Shown: piece after piece, positions 8,034-16,799 of the stretch
How positions within the stretch are numbered: the first letter of the stretch is position 1
Layout: the number at the start of each line of letters is the position of its first letter
Assembly: GCA_910583725.1 (NCBI GenBank)
Contig: CAJTXZ010000007.1
Location: 51,928-86,619 of the forward strand
Direction: 5' to 3'
Source: an uncultured Vampirovibrio sp.
GTDB lineage: Bacteria > Cyanobacteriota > Vampirovibrionia > Gastranaerophilales > Gastranaerophilaceae
DNA length: 34,692 nucleotides
Notes under the pieces: generated by a model
The model's database searches: none
What the model saw: only the letters and a program-made list of their open reading frames with translations
Told to the model about the DNA's origin: nothing
Translations under genes and position numbers: made by a program

Positions 8034-8331
8034 TTTTAAACGTGGGCGCATTATTTAAATCTAAAGATATGAGGCTCAATATAATGCATAGATAAAATGT
8101 GCAAAATCGATTAAAACAAGCAAAAACAAGTTACCGGGCCCAAAAAATCATAAAATGTGAATATTTATTAATAAATGTAACAATTATATTAAAAACTTTA
8201 CAAAACCCGAAAACCCGTTCATGTCGCCCAATGGAACAAGATAGGCGAAGTGTAATCCTATTAAGAACTTAGCAATTTTTTATTTTTGATGTTTTATAAA
8301 AGCATGCAATTTAAAGATTTAGAAAGGAAAA

Positions 8332-8661
8332 ATGATGCTAAGCAAAATTTCACAAAAAGTTGGCGGATTAATGCAAACTGTTGCAAAAAAGGTCTCAAAA
8401 CCTGCTTCACATGTGCATGTACCATCAAAACCCACAATTCCAAACGGAGCCAAAAAACTTCAAAAATCTATGGATGCCATGAGCGCAAACAGGCAGGCAA
8501 AACTTTTGTGTGATACTTCTTTTATCCATAGAGACCTCATAAGAGCGTATAACACGGAGACGGGAAAAAGCTATCTGAAATCCGCAATAATCACCTGGCC
8601 GGAATATCATAAAGCTAAAAAAGAAATAATAAAAGACGTGGCAAACAAAATCACAAAATAG
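8332..8661 (+). CDS. Small basic hypothetical protein, 109 aa
   Basis: I do not recognise this protein. AAAGGA lies close to two consecutive ATGs (8332 and 8335); its spacing favours the second, giving 108 aa. The protein is rich in Lys with an amphipathic N-terminal stretch (MLSKISQKVGGLMQTVAKK), then a linker with His/Pro, and a Lys-rich C-terminal helix (HKAKKEIIKDVANKITK). There is no membrane segment. Net positive charge would suit nucleic-acid or membrane-surface binding, but that is speculation. It is monocistronic, with a long gene-free upstream region and the opposite-strand operon terminator downstream. Confidence 0.6.
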   Translation: MMLSKISQKVGGLMQTVAKKVSKPASHVHVPSKPTIPNGAKKLQKSMDAMSANRQAKLLCDTSFIHRDLIRAYNTETGKSYLKSAIITWPEYHKAKKEIIKDVANKITK

Positions 8662-8733
8662 CACTTGCAAAAAAAATGCAATGGGCGCAAAATACAATAT
8701 TATGCAATAGTGTGCACTACATCAAAGATATAA

Positions 8734-8770
8734 AACAACCAGATGAGATTAAATTCCTGTCCGGTTGTTA
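8734..8770 (-). terminator. Terminator of the activator operon
   Basis: On the minus strand AACAACC (8769-8763) pairs with GGTTGTT (8740-8734), overlapping the stop codon of the 8768 gene. The right arm runs into TTATATC. Confidence 0.65.
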
Positions 8771-9520
8771 GCTGTTAAACTTTTGCTTTTCGTTTTGATG
8801 TTGGCTATAAAGTCCATCCACAAGCACAAACCTGCCTAAAACCTCAACTTCGCAATATTTTTTAAGTGAATCAACAAAGCATTTATTTTCGCAAAAACCT
8901 CCTGAAATGCACAGTTTGTCAGGGTTTTTAGTAAAATTCCACGCATTAAATGCAATTCCGTTTATAAATTTTGCAATCGCAATTTTGGCCTCTATGCCCT
9001 TTGCTACATCATCCATAATCTTCTCTAAGCCAAATATACCGCAGGTTACGGCGTATTTTTCATTCTGTGCTGCTAAATCTTTAACATCAACATTATAAAA
9101 CTTCAAAAGCATTTCTATAGTGGCACCTGTGGCACTTGCGCAGTTTGTATTCCAGTCCATGTCTGAAAATTTGCCATCCTTAAATTTTACCCACTTAATA
9201 TCTCTTGAGCCTAAATCAAGTACAATATTATTTTCAAGCAGTGCATTTTTTGCACCATTGGCTAATGCAACAACTTCGTTTTCATATTTTAAAACATTCT
9301 TTAAACCGGCAGAATGCCCGGTGGCAGCGCTGAATTCAACATCTAAACGTCTTAAATCCGCTGTTGGCAATATTTTATAGCTTTTAATACCTTCAAAAGT
9401 GCTATCATGTGGCACTTTCACGCTCGCTATAGCATTGCAATCGGCAGTGTCGCTGCTTTTTACGGCTAAAATCTTGCTCCAGGTAGTCCCTGCGTCTAAA
9501 AAATATTTTGTATCGTTCAT
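8768..9520 (-). CDS. BadF/HgdC-type ATPase, activator of a 2-hydroxyacyl-CoA dehydratase-like enzyme
   Basis: A 250-aa member of the acetate/sugar kinase-Hsp70-actin ATPase fold related to archerases (HgdC, BadF/BadG). Seen in sequence: phosphate-1 loop FLDAGTTWSKI (residues 7-17), second glycine motif LDLGSRDIKW (101-110), Cys127 in NTNCASATG, Cys160 in AVTCGIFG, and adenosine-motif SGGFCEN (206-212). In HgdC two cysteines at comparable positions bind a [4Fe-4S] cluster at the homodimer interface, and ATP hydrolysis drives electron injection into the dehydratase. The same role is inferred here, with the upstream gene's product as likely acceptor; the genes overlap by 4 bp. The usual two-subunit dehydratase is absent nearby. 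Confidence 0.8.
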   Translation of the reverse strand: MNDTKYFLDAGTTWSKILAVKSSDTADCNAIASVKVPHDSTFEGIKSYKILPTADLRRLDVEFSAATGHSAGLKNVLKYENEVVALANGAKNALLENNIVLDLGSRDIKWVKFKDGKFSDMDWNTNCASATGATIEMLLKFYNVDVKDLAAQNEKYAVTCGIFGLEKIMDDVAKGIEAKIAIAKFINGIAFNAWNFTKNPDKLCISGGFCENKCFVDSLKKYCEVEVLGRFVLVDGLYSQHQNEKQKFNS

Positions 9521-10248
9521 CTTAGCCTCAAAAACGCCTCTATCTTTGCTTTTATAGAATTTGTCGGATGTGTGTCAATATCTATATAAAGTCCGTTATA
9601 TTTGGCCGCAAGATACTTAGCCAACTGGTTTTTGGCACAAAAAGTCTGTGCAAAAAATACCGTAGGTACGTGCGGCTCCACAAACATTTCAAGCGCCAAA
9701 TTGCCCGGATTTCGGGCCTCTACACATCGGCACCAACCAAACACGGCGGTTTTATCAGGAAAAACTTCAAGGATACTTAAGTCGTTTGGCGGCACACCCC
9801 AAAAGCCAAACTCTGCCTTGCATTGGGGCAAATGCACATAGTTTTTTTCTTCAATAATATTTGCCGTTATCTTTTCAACCTTTTCCCTCAATGGCAGGCT
9901 GCTATTGCATATTGGAGTATCAGGCAAATCTGTAAAAGGAAGAGCTTCCTCAAAATATGAAGTTTTTATATTGAATCCATTCTCTTTTAAAATTTCAACC
10001 GCAAAAAATGCGCTGTCGCACTTATCTTTGCCAACCGGTGCTAAAATCTCAATCAGCCTGTCTTTTAGATAAAATGCATTGTTAAAAATATTCTTAATGA
10101 TACAACAATAAGCCTCTGGCAGGATATTTGCCTTTGGATAGTTATAATCAATATCTAAATCTACCCATTTGGCATTAGGGTATTTATTCTTATATTCTCT
10201 GATGATGTTTGGACGCGGATATCCCCAAAAACCGATTATATCTTTCAT
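9517..10248 (-). CDS. Cys-rich protein, probable partner of the activator ATPase (dehydratase D-subunit-like)
   Basis: A 243-aa cytosolic protein with eight cysteines (48, 49, 77, 114, 143, 173, 175, 204). GFWGYP (6-11) and GFWGVP (148-153) form an internal repeat. The C-terminal part, with TFCAKNQLAKYLA followed by YIDIDTHPTNSIKAKIEAFL, resembles the end of 2-hydroxyacyl-CoA dehydratase (HgdB/BadD) subunits, where an acidic strand and 'R/K-I-EAFL' helix close the domain. It is much shorter than those subunits (about 380-430 aa). The 4-bp overlap with the activator gene indicates coupled translation. A small iron-sulfur redox enzyme or acceptor reduced by the ATPase is inferred; the substrate is unknown. 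Confidence 0.6.
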   Translation of the reverse strand: MKDIIGFWGYPRPNIIREYKNKYPNAKWVDLDIDYNYPKANILPEAYCCIIKNIFNNAFYLKDRLIEILAPVGKDKCDSAFFAVEILKENGFNIKTSYFEEALPFTDLPDTPICNSSLPLREKVEKITANIIEEKNYVHLPQCKAEFGFWGVPPNDLSILEVFPDKTAVFGWCRCVEARNPGNLALEMFVEPHVPTVFFAQTFCAKNQLAKYLAAKYNGLYIDIDTHPTNSIKAKIEAFLRLR

Positions 10249-10361
10249 AAATCCATTATAAATAAAAATTTTTTTAATCCAAGTGAATAAAACTTAACAA
10301 AATGGCAATTTTTTCCCTGTTGGTGTTTTATATGTATGTCAGGTTAAATAAAGGTTTTGAA

Positions 10362-10769
10362 ATGCAGGATAGCACTTTAAACTTTACTATAAATAATGCA
10401 AAGATGACACTAAGCGGCACATCAAACGGTGATGGCACATATACGGTTGAAACAAAATTCCGCAAATCAGATTCTAATCCTGTTGTTGAAGTTTTAACTG
10501 CAGATGAGATATCGCAAAAATTCTCAGATAAAAATCATCTGCAAACAGATACGTTTCAGAAAAGTACTCCCGACGTGCCTGAAAGCGCAAATGCAAAAAA
10601 ACCTTCACTATTGCAGAATCTTTATGATTATTCTGATACAAATGCCTCAATTCAGCATACTAGAGCATTTTTTCAGCTGATGAAAGGCGATAAAGAAAAG
10701 GCAAAAGAGATTTTGAGCAGTATTCCAAATCCAAACAGCCTTGATAATCCCTATCTATTCTTAGGATAA
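10362..10769 (+). CDS. Hypothetical protein, 135 aa
   Basis: Family not recognised. An in-frame ATG lies upstream at 10302, but only the ATG at 10362 has a ribosome binding site (AAAGG, about 7-nt spacing), and the extension encodes an odd hydrophobic stretch. The N-terminal half looks like beta strands (STLNFTINNAKMTLSGTSNG, then TYTVETKF), the middle is a polar linker, and the last 45 residues are helical with a TPR-like helix (THRAFFQLMKG-type spacing; actual residues TRAFFQLMKGDKEKAKEIL). It stands alone between two minus-strand operons and ends at a small hairpin. Confidence 0.6.
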   Translation: MQDSTLNFTINNAKMTLSGTSNGDGTYTVETKFRKSDSNPVVEVLTADEISQKFSDKNHLQTDTFQKSTPDVPESANAKKPSLLQNLYDYSDTNASIQHTRAFFQLMKGDKEKAKEILSSIPNPNSLDNPYLFLG

Positions 10770-10807
10770 CATTTTAGAAATTTAATCCAAACTTTAGGTG
10801 GAATGAC

Positions 10808-10828
10808 AGCAACCTTGTGTTGCTTTTA
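10808..10828 (+). terminator. Short terminator after the 10362 gene
   Basis: AGCAAC (10808-10813) and GTTGCT (10819-10824) pair around a 5-nt loop, followed by TTTAT. Confidence 0.5.
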
Positions 10829-10835
10829 TATGGTT

Positions 10836-13736
10836 TTACGCCAGTGAGAATATTTCATAAATTTCATCATCGCTTAATTCTGTTATTACCTTTTCGCCGG
10901 TAAATACGGCAGCGTCAGCCAGTTCTCTCTTATCTTTGATTATTTTATCAATCTTTTCTTCAAAGGTAGATAATGTGATAAACCTGTGCACCATAACGTT
11001 TTTATCCTGGCCGATACGGTAAGTTCTGTCTGTTGCCTGGTCTTCAACCGCAGGGTTCCACCATAAATCATAATGGATAACATTGCTTGCAGAGGTCAAA
11101 TTAAGCCCTAAGCCGCCTGCTTTTAGGGATAATATCATAATCTTTCTTTGAATATCCTCTGAAAATTCCTTTATCATCTCTTCTCTTGCTTTCACATTTA
11201 ATGAGCCATGGAAAAATAATGGAAGAGAGTCAAATTCATCCGCAATGATTTTTTCTAAGATAGCACCCATTTCCTTGTATTGTGTGAAAATAAGCACTTT
11301 TTCATCATTATCAAGAATATTTCTTAATATTGAAATTAATTTTTCTGTCTTGCCTGAAGCACTTGCGCCCATATCGCCGTGTTTTAGGTAGTGATAAGGG
11401 TGGTTGCATACTTGTTTTAAGGATGTGATAAGTTTAAATATTGCACCCCGTCTGTTTATACCCTGCCCTGCAGACTGCACCTCTTGCATAGATTGATTTA
11501 ATACCCTTTCATACAAAGCGGCCTGCGGCTTTGTAAGATAGCAGAATTCATCCAGCACAACCTTTTCAGGTAAATCAGATATAATCATTTTATCTGTCTT
11601 AAGACGCCTTAACATAAAGGGAGAAATTGCCCGCTTAAGTTTTTCTGCCCTCTGATTTTCCTTAAACCTTTCAATAGGAATTGAATAATTTTTGCCAAAA
11701 TCATTAATAGAGCCAAGATAGCCTTTATTTATAAAGTCAAATATGCTCCATAATTCTGACAGCCTGTTTTCAACAGGTGTGCCTGTCATTGCTATCTTCA
11801 TATCAGCCTTGATTGATTTAACCGCTTGTGTTTGAGATGTTGACGGGTTTTTGATATTCTGTGCTTCATCAATTATAACAAGGTCCCAATTGTGTTTTTT
11901 AAATTCTTCAATATCAATCCTTAAAATCGCATATGTGGTAAGAATAACATCGCAATCTATCTTAAATTCGCGGTTAAAACCATGGTATGTATAAACAGTA
12001 AGATTTGGCGCAAAACTTTCAAACTCTCTTTCCCAGTTGCCAAGAAGTGTTGTGGGACAAATTACAAGCACCGGTTTTTTGAGCTTTTTCTCTTCCTTTA
12101 ATTTTAAAATAAGGCTAATTACCTGAACTGTTTTACCAAGACCCATATCATCTGCAATGCAGCAGCCAAAACCCTTGTTAACATTGGTGTATAGCCATCT
12201 GAAACCAACTTCCTGATAAGGCCTTAATGTACCGTTTAAAGAATCGGGCAAGTCTATGTCTTCTGTCTTTGTAAAGCTGCTAATAACCCTTGCAAATGCT
12301 TCATCATAGTCAAAGTCGTATTCATCAATTTTTCCTGACAAACTGTGATGTAATAATTCCATCTTATTCATCACAAAATCGGGTTTTTTCTTTAGTCTTT
12401 CAAGTAGTTTTTCGGTTTCCTCCTTATCAATTAAGATATATTTACCCTTATATTGAATAAGGCCGTTTGTATCTTTTGCAAGCTGTTGAAATTCTTCTGC
12501 TGAAATTTTTTCATTATCGCCAAGCGCTACCTCTATTGAAAAATCCATAATTTCATCAAGCGAAATAGTTGATGAGTTTGGCATATTTAATAAATCTTCG
12601 ATGTCAGCAAGCCTTTTTTCCTTGATTCTGGCATTTATTGAGGCTCTTGGAATAATTATATTATCCATGCCTTTTGGAAGGTTAACCTCCATATCAGCCT
12701 GGGATAGATAATAAGAAATCTGCGTAATTATTTTATAAACGCCTGAAAGGTCTAATTCAAGGGTCGTATCCTCTAAATCCTCAATATACTTGGTTGCCCA
12801 GTTTATTTGTTTTTCTATTATGGTCTTGTCGGCTTCATTTAAATCTTCAAGGCTAAAAGTTTCCCCTGTCCTTTTATTCTTTGCAGATATTCTTAATAAA
12901 AACCTGTCATCGTTTTTAACATCGCTTTCAATTTTTTCAATGTTAAATACAGGGACAACTTCGTATGTTCCAAGGCTCATTTCATCCAGCCAGGTTTGAA
13001 TATCGGCCCCTAAATCATTTCCTTTCACCATCCTTTTGTGGATTGATGATTTTACAAAATATATCGCAGATTTTAAATCTTTAAACTTATAATGTTTAAC
13101 ATTAAGGAATGTAAATATAAGGTAATTTAAATACCTTTCAACAAGTTTTTTGGTTGTCTCTGGGTCTAAAATGTCATTGTTTACAATCTCAATATACGCC
13201 CTTAAATAATCCTTATTCTTAAAATAAGGCTCCCAAACTATCGAGAATGTATCTTTTTTAAATCTTACAGATGGAATAAAATTCAGTTTTTCAACAGTTT
13301 TTTTAACAAAACTTGTAAAATAAAAATAAAATTTGTAATCCTCACTTAAATCATCCGTTATTTCTATGTTTTCAGACAATCCTGTAAAATATTCAAAAAA
13401 TAAATCCAACGGTATTGAATAACCGTACTTATCACCCTTGCATTGGGCTTTAAGCTTGTATAATGAACCCTTTGATTTTAAGTAATAATCAAAATTATAA
13501 GGCGGTGTTACAAATATATCCGCATTGTTATTATTATTTTCAAAAAGAATATTTGTAGACCTTAAAACAGGGCTTTTAGTGTCAAAAGTATCTGCAAACT
13601 CTTCCTCTATGAGTTCATAAATCAAAGATAATGTGTATCTAAAGTCCTTATTCTTTTGTGAATACGGATTTGCACCCAAATTTAAAAGGAGTTTTTCTAC
13701 ATCATTTTTCTTGAATGTTAAATTCTCGTGTTTCAT
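10836..13736 (-). CDS. SNF2-family helicase/ATPase
   Basis: A 966-aa DEAD/SNF2 superfamily 2 protein. The N-terminal half (to about residue 490) is poorly conserved, with SNF2-associated features. The motor follows: LRPYQEVGFRWL, Walker A in ADDMGLGKT near 527-535, motif Ia/II with IIDEAQN near 618, motif III TGTPVENRLSELWS, and the second RecA lobe with motif IV-VI, ending at QATDRTYRIGQ near residue 904. The ATP-driven motor translocates on double-stranded DNA; bacterial homologues such as RapA/HepA remodel protein-DNA complexes. The exact role is unknown. It is divergent from ricT with a 58-bp intergenic region, and has no methylase or other defence gene beside it, which argues for a housekeeping role. 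Confidence 0.93.
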   Translation of the reverse strand: MKHENLTFKKNDVEKLLLNLGANPYSQKNKDFRYTLSLIYELIEEEFADTFDTKSPVLRSTNILFENNNNNADIFVTPPYNFDYYLKSKGSLYKLKAQCKGDKYGYSIPLDLFFEYFTGLSENIEITDDLSEDYKFYFYFTSFVKKTVEKLNFIPSVRFKKDTFSIVWEPYFKNKDYLRAYIEIVNNDILDPETTKKLVERYLNYLIFTFLNVKHYKFKDLKSAIYFVKSSIHKRMVKGNDLGADIQTWLDEMSLGTYEVVPVFNIEKIESDVKNDDRFLLRISAKNKRTGETFSLEDLNEADKTIIEKQINWATKYIEDLEDTTLELDLSGVYKIITQISYYLSQADMEVNLPKGMDNIIIPRASINARIKEKRLADIEDLLNMPNSSTISLDEIMDFSIEVALGDNEKISAEEFQQLAKDTNGLIQYKGKYILIDKEETEKLLERLKKKPDFVMNKMELLHHSLSGKIDEYDFDYDEAFARVISSFTKTEDIDLPDSLNGTLRPYQEVGFRWLYTNVNKGFGCCIADDMGLGKTVQVISLILKLKEEKKLKKPVLVICPTTLLGNWEREFESFAPNLTVYTYHGFNREFKIDCDVILTTYAILRIDIEEFKKHNWDLVIIDEAQNIKNPSTSQTQAVKSIKADMKIAMTGTPVENRLSELWSIFDFINKGYLGSINDFGKNYSIPIERFKENQRAEKLKRAISPFMLRRLKTDKMIISDLPEKVVLDEFCYLTKPQAALYERVLNQSMQEVQSAGQGINRRGAIFKLITSLKQVCNHPYHYLKHGDMGASASGKTEKLISILRNILDNDEKVLIFTQYKEMGAILEKIIADEFDSLPLFFHGSLNVKAREEMIKEFSEDIQRKIMILSLKAGGLGLNLTSASNVIHYDLWWNPAVEDQATDRTYRIGQDKNVMVHRFITLSTFEEKIDKIIKDKRELADAAVFTGEKVITELSDDEIYEIFSLA

Positions 13737-13770
13737 TGTTTTCTTATTTTATTATAAAAAAAATTTGATG

Positions 13771-13776
13771 TATAAT
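13771..13776 (+). promoter_or_regulatory. -10 element of the ricT-rsfS promoter
   Basis: TATAAT at 13771-13776, with a poor -35 (TTTATT at 13748-13753, 17-bp spacing). It lies about 18 bp before the ricT ATG in the short divergent interval shared with the SNF2 gene. Confidence 0.5.
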
Positions 13777-13794
13777 AATTTTAGAGGATTTTGG

Positions 13795-14715
13795 ATGAAA
13801 TTTGCAGTACGAATTATCAAAAATCAGTTTTACCCTGTAGGAATCAGCGATGATGCTAATTTGCACCATGGCCAGATGATTCTTGTAAGGACAGAAAAAG
13901 GCGAGGAAGCACATAAAGTTTTTCTTGTAAACTGTGCCATCCAAAAGCAGTGGGAAAAATTTAAACCGGAGCCTCTTCCCTTTGTCCGCGTTATGAATGA
14001 GGCTGATTTAGCTGAACTTGAAGAGATTAAAAAACTTGAAGTTCAGGCCCTCTATAAATGCAGAGAGCTTGCAGAAAAAAGAAAGCTCACAATGAGCCTC
14101 GTTCAGACAAAGTTTACATTTGACAGAAAAAAAATAACATTTTATTACACTGCGCCTGAAAGGGTTGATTTTAGAGAACTCCTTAAAGATTTAACCCAGG
14201 AATTTAAAAGGGTAAGAATTGATTTAAGGCACATAGGCGTAAGAGACGCCACCAGCATATTGCAGGGCATGGGCGTTTGCGGGCAGGCCTATTGCTGCTG
14301 TTCATTCTTAAAAAAGTTTGAATCTGTGAATACAAAACTAGCAAGAGACCAGGGAATTCCTATGACACCGGGTAAAATCACAGGCTCCTGCGGCAGGCTT
14401 TTATGTTGTCTTAATTATGAATATTCAAACTATCTTGAGGCTGCAAAACATCTTCCTCCAGTAGGTTCCGGAGTTATGACGCCTGATGGCATTGGAAAAG
14501 TTGCTGTTTTGAATTTCTTAAAAGGCTCTGTCGGCGTAAAGCTTGAAGATGGCAAAATAAAAGATTATCCAAAAGATCAAATAGAGATGATTGACGGTGA
14601 AGTAAACATTGAAATTGAGGGTCAGGATAATATTCTAAATTACTCAGAAGGCGATGAAACAATTGATATTAAATCATTAGATAATGATAAAAACTCATCA
14701 ACCGGTAATATATAA
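13795..14715 (+). CDS. ricT: PSP1-domain protein, RicT (YaaT) family
   Basis: A 306-aa cytosolic protein. The ATG at 13795 is chosen because GAGGATTTTGG precedes it; a longer frame reaches back into the SNF2 gene without support. The PSP1 C-terminal domain covers about residues 60-250. The cysteine signature is intact: Cys162, Cys167-169 (VCGQAYCCC) and Cys199, Cys204-205 (GSCGRLLCC). In Bacillus, RicT with RicA and RicF forms an iron-sulfur complex that guides RNase Y in mRNA processing; the cysteines bind [4Fe-4S] clusters. RicA and RicF are not seen here, so a stand-alone role is possible. rsfS follows 9 bp downstream, suggesting an operon. The tail after residue 265 is acidic and disordered. 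Confidence 0.92.
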   Translation: MKFAVRIIKNQFYPVGISDDANLHHGQMILVRTEKGEEAHKVFLVNCAIQKQWEKFKPEPLPFVRVMNEADLAELEEIKKLEVQALYKCRELAEKRKLTMSLVQTKFTFDRKKITFYYTAPERVDFRELLKDLTQEFKRVRIDLRHIGVRDATSILQGMGVCGQAYCCCSFLKKFESVNTKLARDQGIPMTPGKITGSCGRLLCCLNYEYSNYLEAAKHLPPVGSGVMTPDGIGKVAVLNFLKGSVGVKLEDGKIKDYPKDQIEMIDGEVNIEIEGQDNILNYSEGDETIDIKSLDNDKNSSTGNI

Positions 14716-14724
14716 AGGATTTTT

Positions 14725-15123
14725 ATGAAAGAAGATGTATCAAGCAAAAAATTATCAAGCGTAATAGCAAGATTTTTAGATGATAAAAAGGCGCAGGAAA
14801 TTTTGGTCTTAAATGTGGCAAATATCTGTGTTTTGTCTGATTATTTTGTGATAGCTTCAGCCTCATCTACCCCGCAGGTAAAGGGGCTTACATCTTCTTT
14901 AAGGGAAAAAATTAAAGAACTGTTTGGAAGAATTCCAAACGGAAGCGAAAATGACTTAAAAAACCGCTGGAATTTGCTTGACTACGGTGATGTGATTGTG
15001 CATATTATGCATTTTGAACAACGTGAAACCTATGCCCTTGAAAAATTTTGGAACCATGCCCTAAAAGTTCCAAGAGAAGAGTGGGAAGAAGAATCAAAAG
15101 AATATTCTGTATATAATCAATAA
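14725..15123 (+). CDS. rsfS: Ribosomal silencing factor RsfS
   Basis: RsfS (DUF143/Iojap) binds ribosomal protein uL14 and blocks joining of the subunits when nutrients are short. The 132-aa protein has the family's core: ILVLNVANICVLSDYFVIAS, a nucleotidyltransferase-like fold, NRWNLLDYGDVIVHIMHFEQRE and a closing Tyr-Leu-Glu-x-x-Trp region (YALEKFWNHA). Length is normal, with a short acidic tail. The start has AAGGAT at suitable spacing, 9 bp after ricT. The pairing with ricT groups two RNA/ribosome regulators. Confidence 0.95.
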   Translation: MKEDVSSKKLSSVIARFLDDKKAQEILVLNVANICVLSDYFVIASASSTPQVKGLTSSLREKIKELFGRIPNGSENDLKNRWNLLDYGDVIVHIMHFEQRETYALEKFWNHALKVPREEWEEESKEYSVYNQ

Positions 15124-15296
15124 TATTTTGAAATGTTTATTATCCTGCACGGCCTTGATTTTGCAGCCGGCATGAGTATATTTGGTGCTTTATATCTGTT
15201 AAATGTTTTTAATAAGTTATGATATTTCCTGTTCTCCATATTGTGTATGTGGATAACGGCTTTATCTAAGCACCCGCCCATAATAAATATTATATA

Positions 15297-15473
15297 CTAT
15301 TTTACCTTAACCCATACAGTCGGCACCTTGATATCATTAAACCCTTCAACAGGCGAATATTGTACAGGTTTAAACCTGCCGTCTTTTTCAAGAGCGCGCT
15401 CTATTACACCTTTCTTTAAAATTCTTACCTCTGCCTGGCTCATTAAATCGTCAACATTTGCTTTTACAATACC
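15297..15473 (-). other. In-frame coding continuation of the methyltransferase after an amber codon
   Basis: Directly after the TAG at 15474-15476 the same frame stays open for 58 codons to a second TAG at 15297-15299. It encodes a sensible protein tail (GIVKANVDDLMSQAEVRIL, later VPTVWVKVK) with the codon character of the upstream part. It is best read as the true C-terminus of the methyltransferase, cut off by a nonsense codon or reached by readthrough. Confidence 0.75.
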
Positions 15474-16637
15474 CTACATTTCTTCTTGATTGGGCATATA
15501 TTGTTTAAAATCGCTATTGTTAAATGCATTTGCCAGTTTTGAATAATTTTCTGCATTTTCATAATATAAAAGAGTATCTTCCATTGCCTTTAATTGTTTT
15601 TTATATGCTGCTGTGTCACCAAATCTTATTGTTTCATCATCGGGTGTATCATCGGGTGCAATGAATATATGTTCATTAGCTGCAGCTCCAACCGCAAAAA
15701 CGCCGCCGACTTCAAGCCTGTCATAAATTTTATCAACCACTTCATCTGCTATTTTTTGTTTCTCATTAAGCGTTTTGCTGTCAAATTCGGAAAATATATT
15801 TTCCATCTCATCTTCGTCAAAAAAATCTTCATCTAATACTTCTGGTGTAATGCTATGAAGATCTCCTATAAACACTTCTTCCCCGTCATGGTTGTCTAGT
15901 AAATGATAAAAAGCATTTCTGAAAATTATTGCGCCAACCTTTTTGTCTGTATTTTCTTCATTTATTTTGCAAATATCGCCCATTTTAAATTCAAGATTCC
16001 TTTTTACTTCTTCTTTGGGCTGGAAATAAATCGGACCTCTAAGTTTTGGTTCAGCCACAGCGATTGTTGTAATAAAATTTGGCGAAGTGTTTAAAAGTTC
16101 ATCAGGCTCATTAGCTGGTTCCATAATCTCATAAAACATATCTGAAAGGCGCTGTTCATTATCATTTCTATTGGCATTTGGCATTAAATATGAATCGAGA
16201 TAATTTCCAAACAAGCTGTAAACTCCTTGGTTTGCAAGTCTTATGGCGTCTTTGTCCACATCAATGCCGGTTATTTTGAATTTATTCCTATCGTTCCCTA
16301 AAAGAGCATATAATGATATCGCCTCCTCACCGTCAGAGCAGGCATAGTCTAATATCTCGGCCCCATCAGGAAAATTTGTTTTGAGGATTTCGCCCGTTTT
16401 TTCAAGAGCTTCGTAGTCTCTAAAAAATGCACTGTCTATAGGTGCTCCGTTATCGCCAAATCGCATTAAACCACCAAATGATACATTTGGCACACTTGAT
16501 AAGCCATATGTATGTGCTGGCAGCAAAGAAGCAGATTCTTGGCAATTATTTTGTACAATATGCCACTTTTGTGTACTTTTATTATTCTGAACAGAATTTT
16601 TTGTGTATGATAATACTGATATTTTTGGGATGTTCAT
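15474..16637 (-). CDS. CheR-like SAM methyltransferase with N-terminal FG motif, interrupted by an amber codon
   Basis: A 387-aa protein before the first stop. The ATG at 16637 has AAAGG upstream; a longer frame to 16682 lacks support. Residues 1-50 are Asn/Gln/Ser-rich and end in NVSFGG. A Rossmann SAM-binding domain follows: ILDYACSDGEEAISLY (95-110) matches CheR motif I, TGIDVDKDAIRLANQGVYS (123-141) the acidic motif II region, and a later IIFRNAFYHLL matches the CheR 'F-C-R-N' motif IV. CheR proteins methylate glutamates of chemoreceptors, but no chemotaxis gene is near and the substrate is unknown. The stop at 15474 is followed by 58 in-frame codons, so this copy may be a pseudogene or use readthrough. 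Confidence 0.75.
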   Translation of the reverse strand: MNIPKISVLSYTKNSVQNNKSTQKWHIVQNNCQESASLLPAHTYGLSSVPNVSFGGLMRFGDNGAPIDSAFFRDYEALEKTGEILKTNFPDGAEILDYACSDGEEAISLYALLGNDRNKFKITGIDVDKDAIRLANQGVYSLFGNYLDSYLMPNANRNDNEQRLSDMFYEIMEPANEPDELLNTSPNFITTIAVAEPKLRGPIYFQPKEEVKRNLEFKMGDICKINEENTDKKVGAIIFRNAFYHLLDNHDGEEVFIGDLHSITPEVLDEDFFDEDEMENIFSEFDSKTLNEKQKIADEVVDKIYDRLEVGGVFAVGAAANEHIFIAPDDTPDDETIRFGDTAAYKKQLKAMEDTLLYYENAENYSKLANAFNNSDFKQYMPNQEEM

Positions 16638-16799
16638 TTTACAAACCTTTCTTAGGATTATGTCAATATAAAACATGTACAATTTTAAACTTGCTAATTT
16701 GATAGGAATCGTTACTTTTATTAATGTAAATTAACAAAATAGATGCTAAAAAATACCGGTTTTCCTTGCAAAATTACCGCAAACTTGATAATATATTGG

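Larger units (their letters stand above)
7652..8331. other. 680-bp gene-free region with structured RNA elements
   Basis: Between the divergent genes at 7651 (-) and 8332 (+). It holds three hairpins on the minus strand (7730-7746, 7761-7792, 7818-7910) and a TTACA direct repeat at 8016-8033. A short dyad TCGCC/GGCGA near 8225-8260 lies on the side of the + gene. I see no credible protein-coding frame in it. Confidence 0.6.

Noticed and set aside
10836..13736. SNF2 gene as part of a defence island
   Set aside because: No methylase, nuclease or phospholipase partner is adjacent; neighbours are ricT/rsfS and a small unknown gene.
13633..13794. Longer N-terminus for RicT
   Set aside because: It would overlap the SNF2 gene in antisense and lacks a ribosome binding site; the ATG at 13795 has GAGG before it and begins like the family.
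15241..15489. 82-codon + frame downstream of rsfS
   Set aside because: It is the antisense shadow of the methyltransferase C-terminal continuation on the minus strand.
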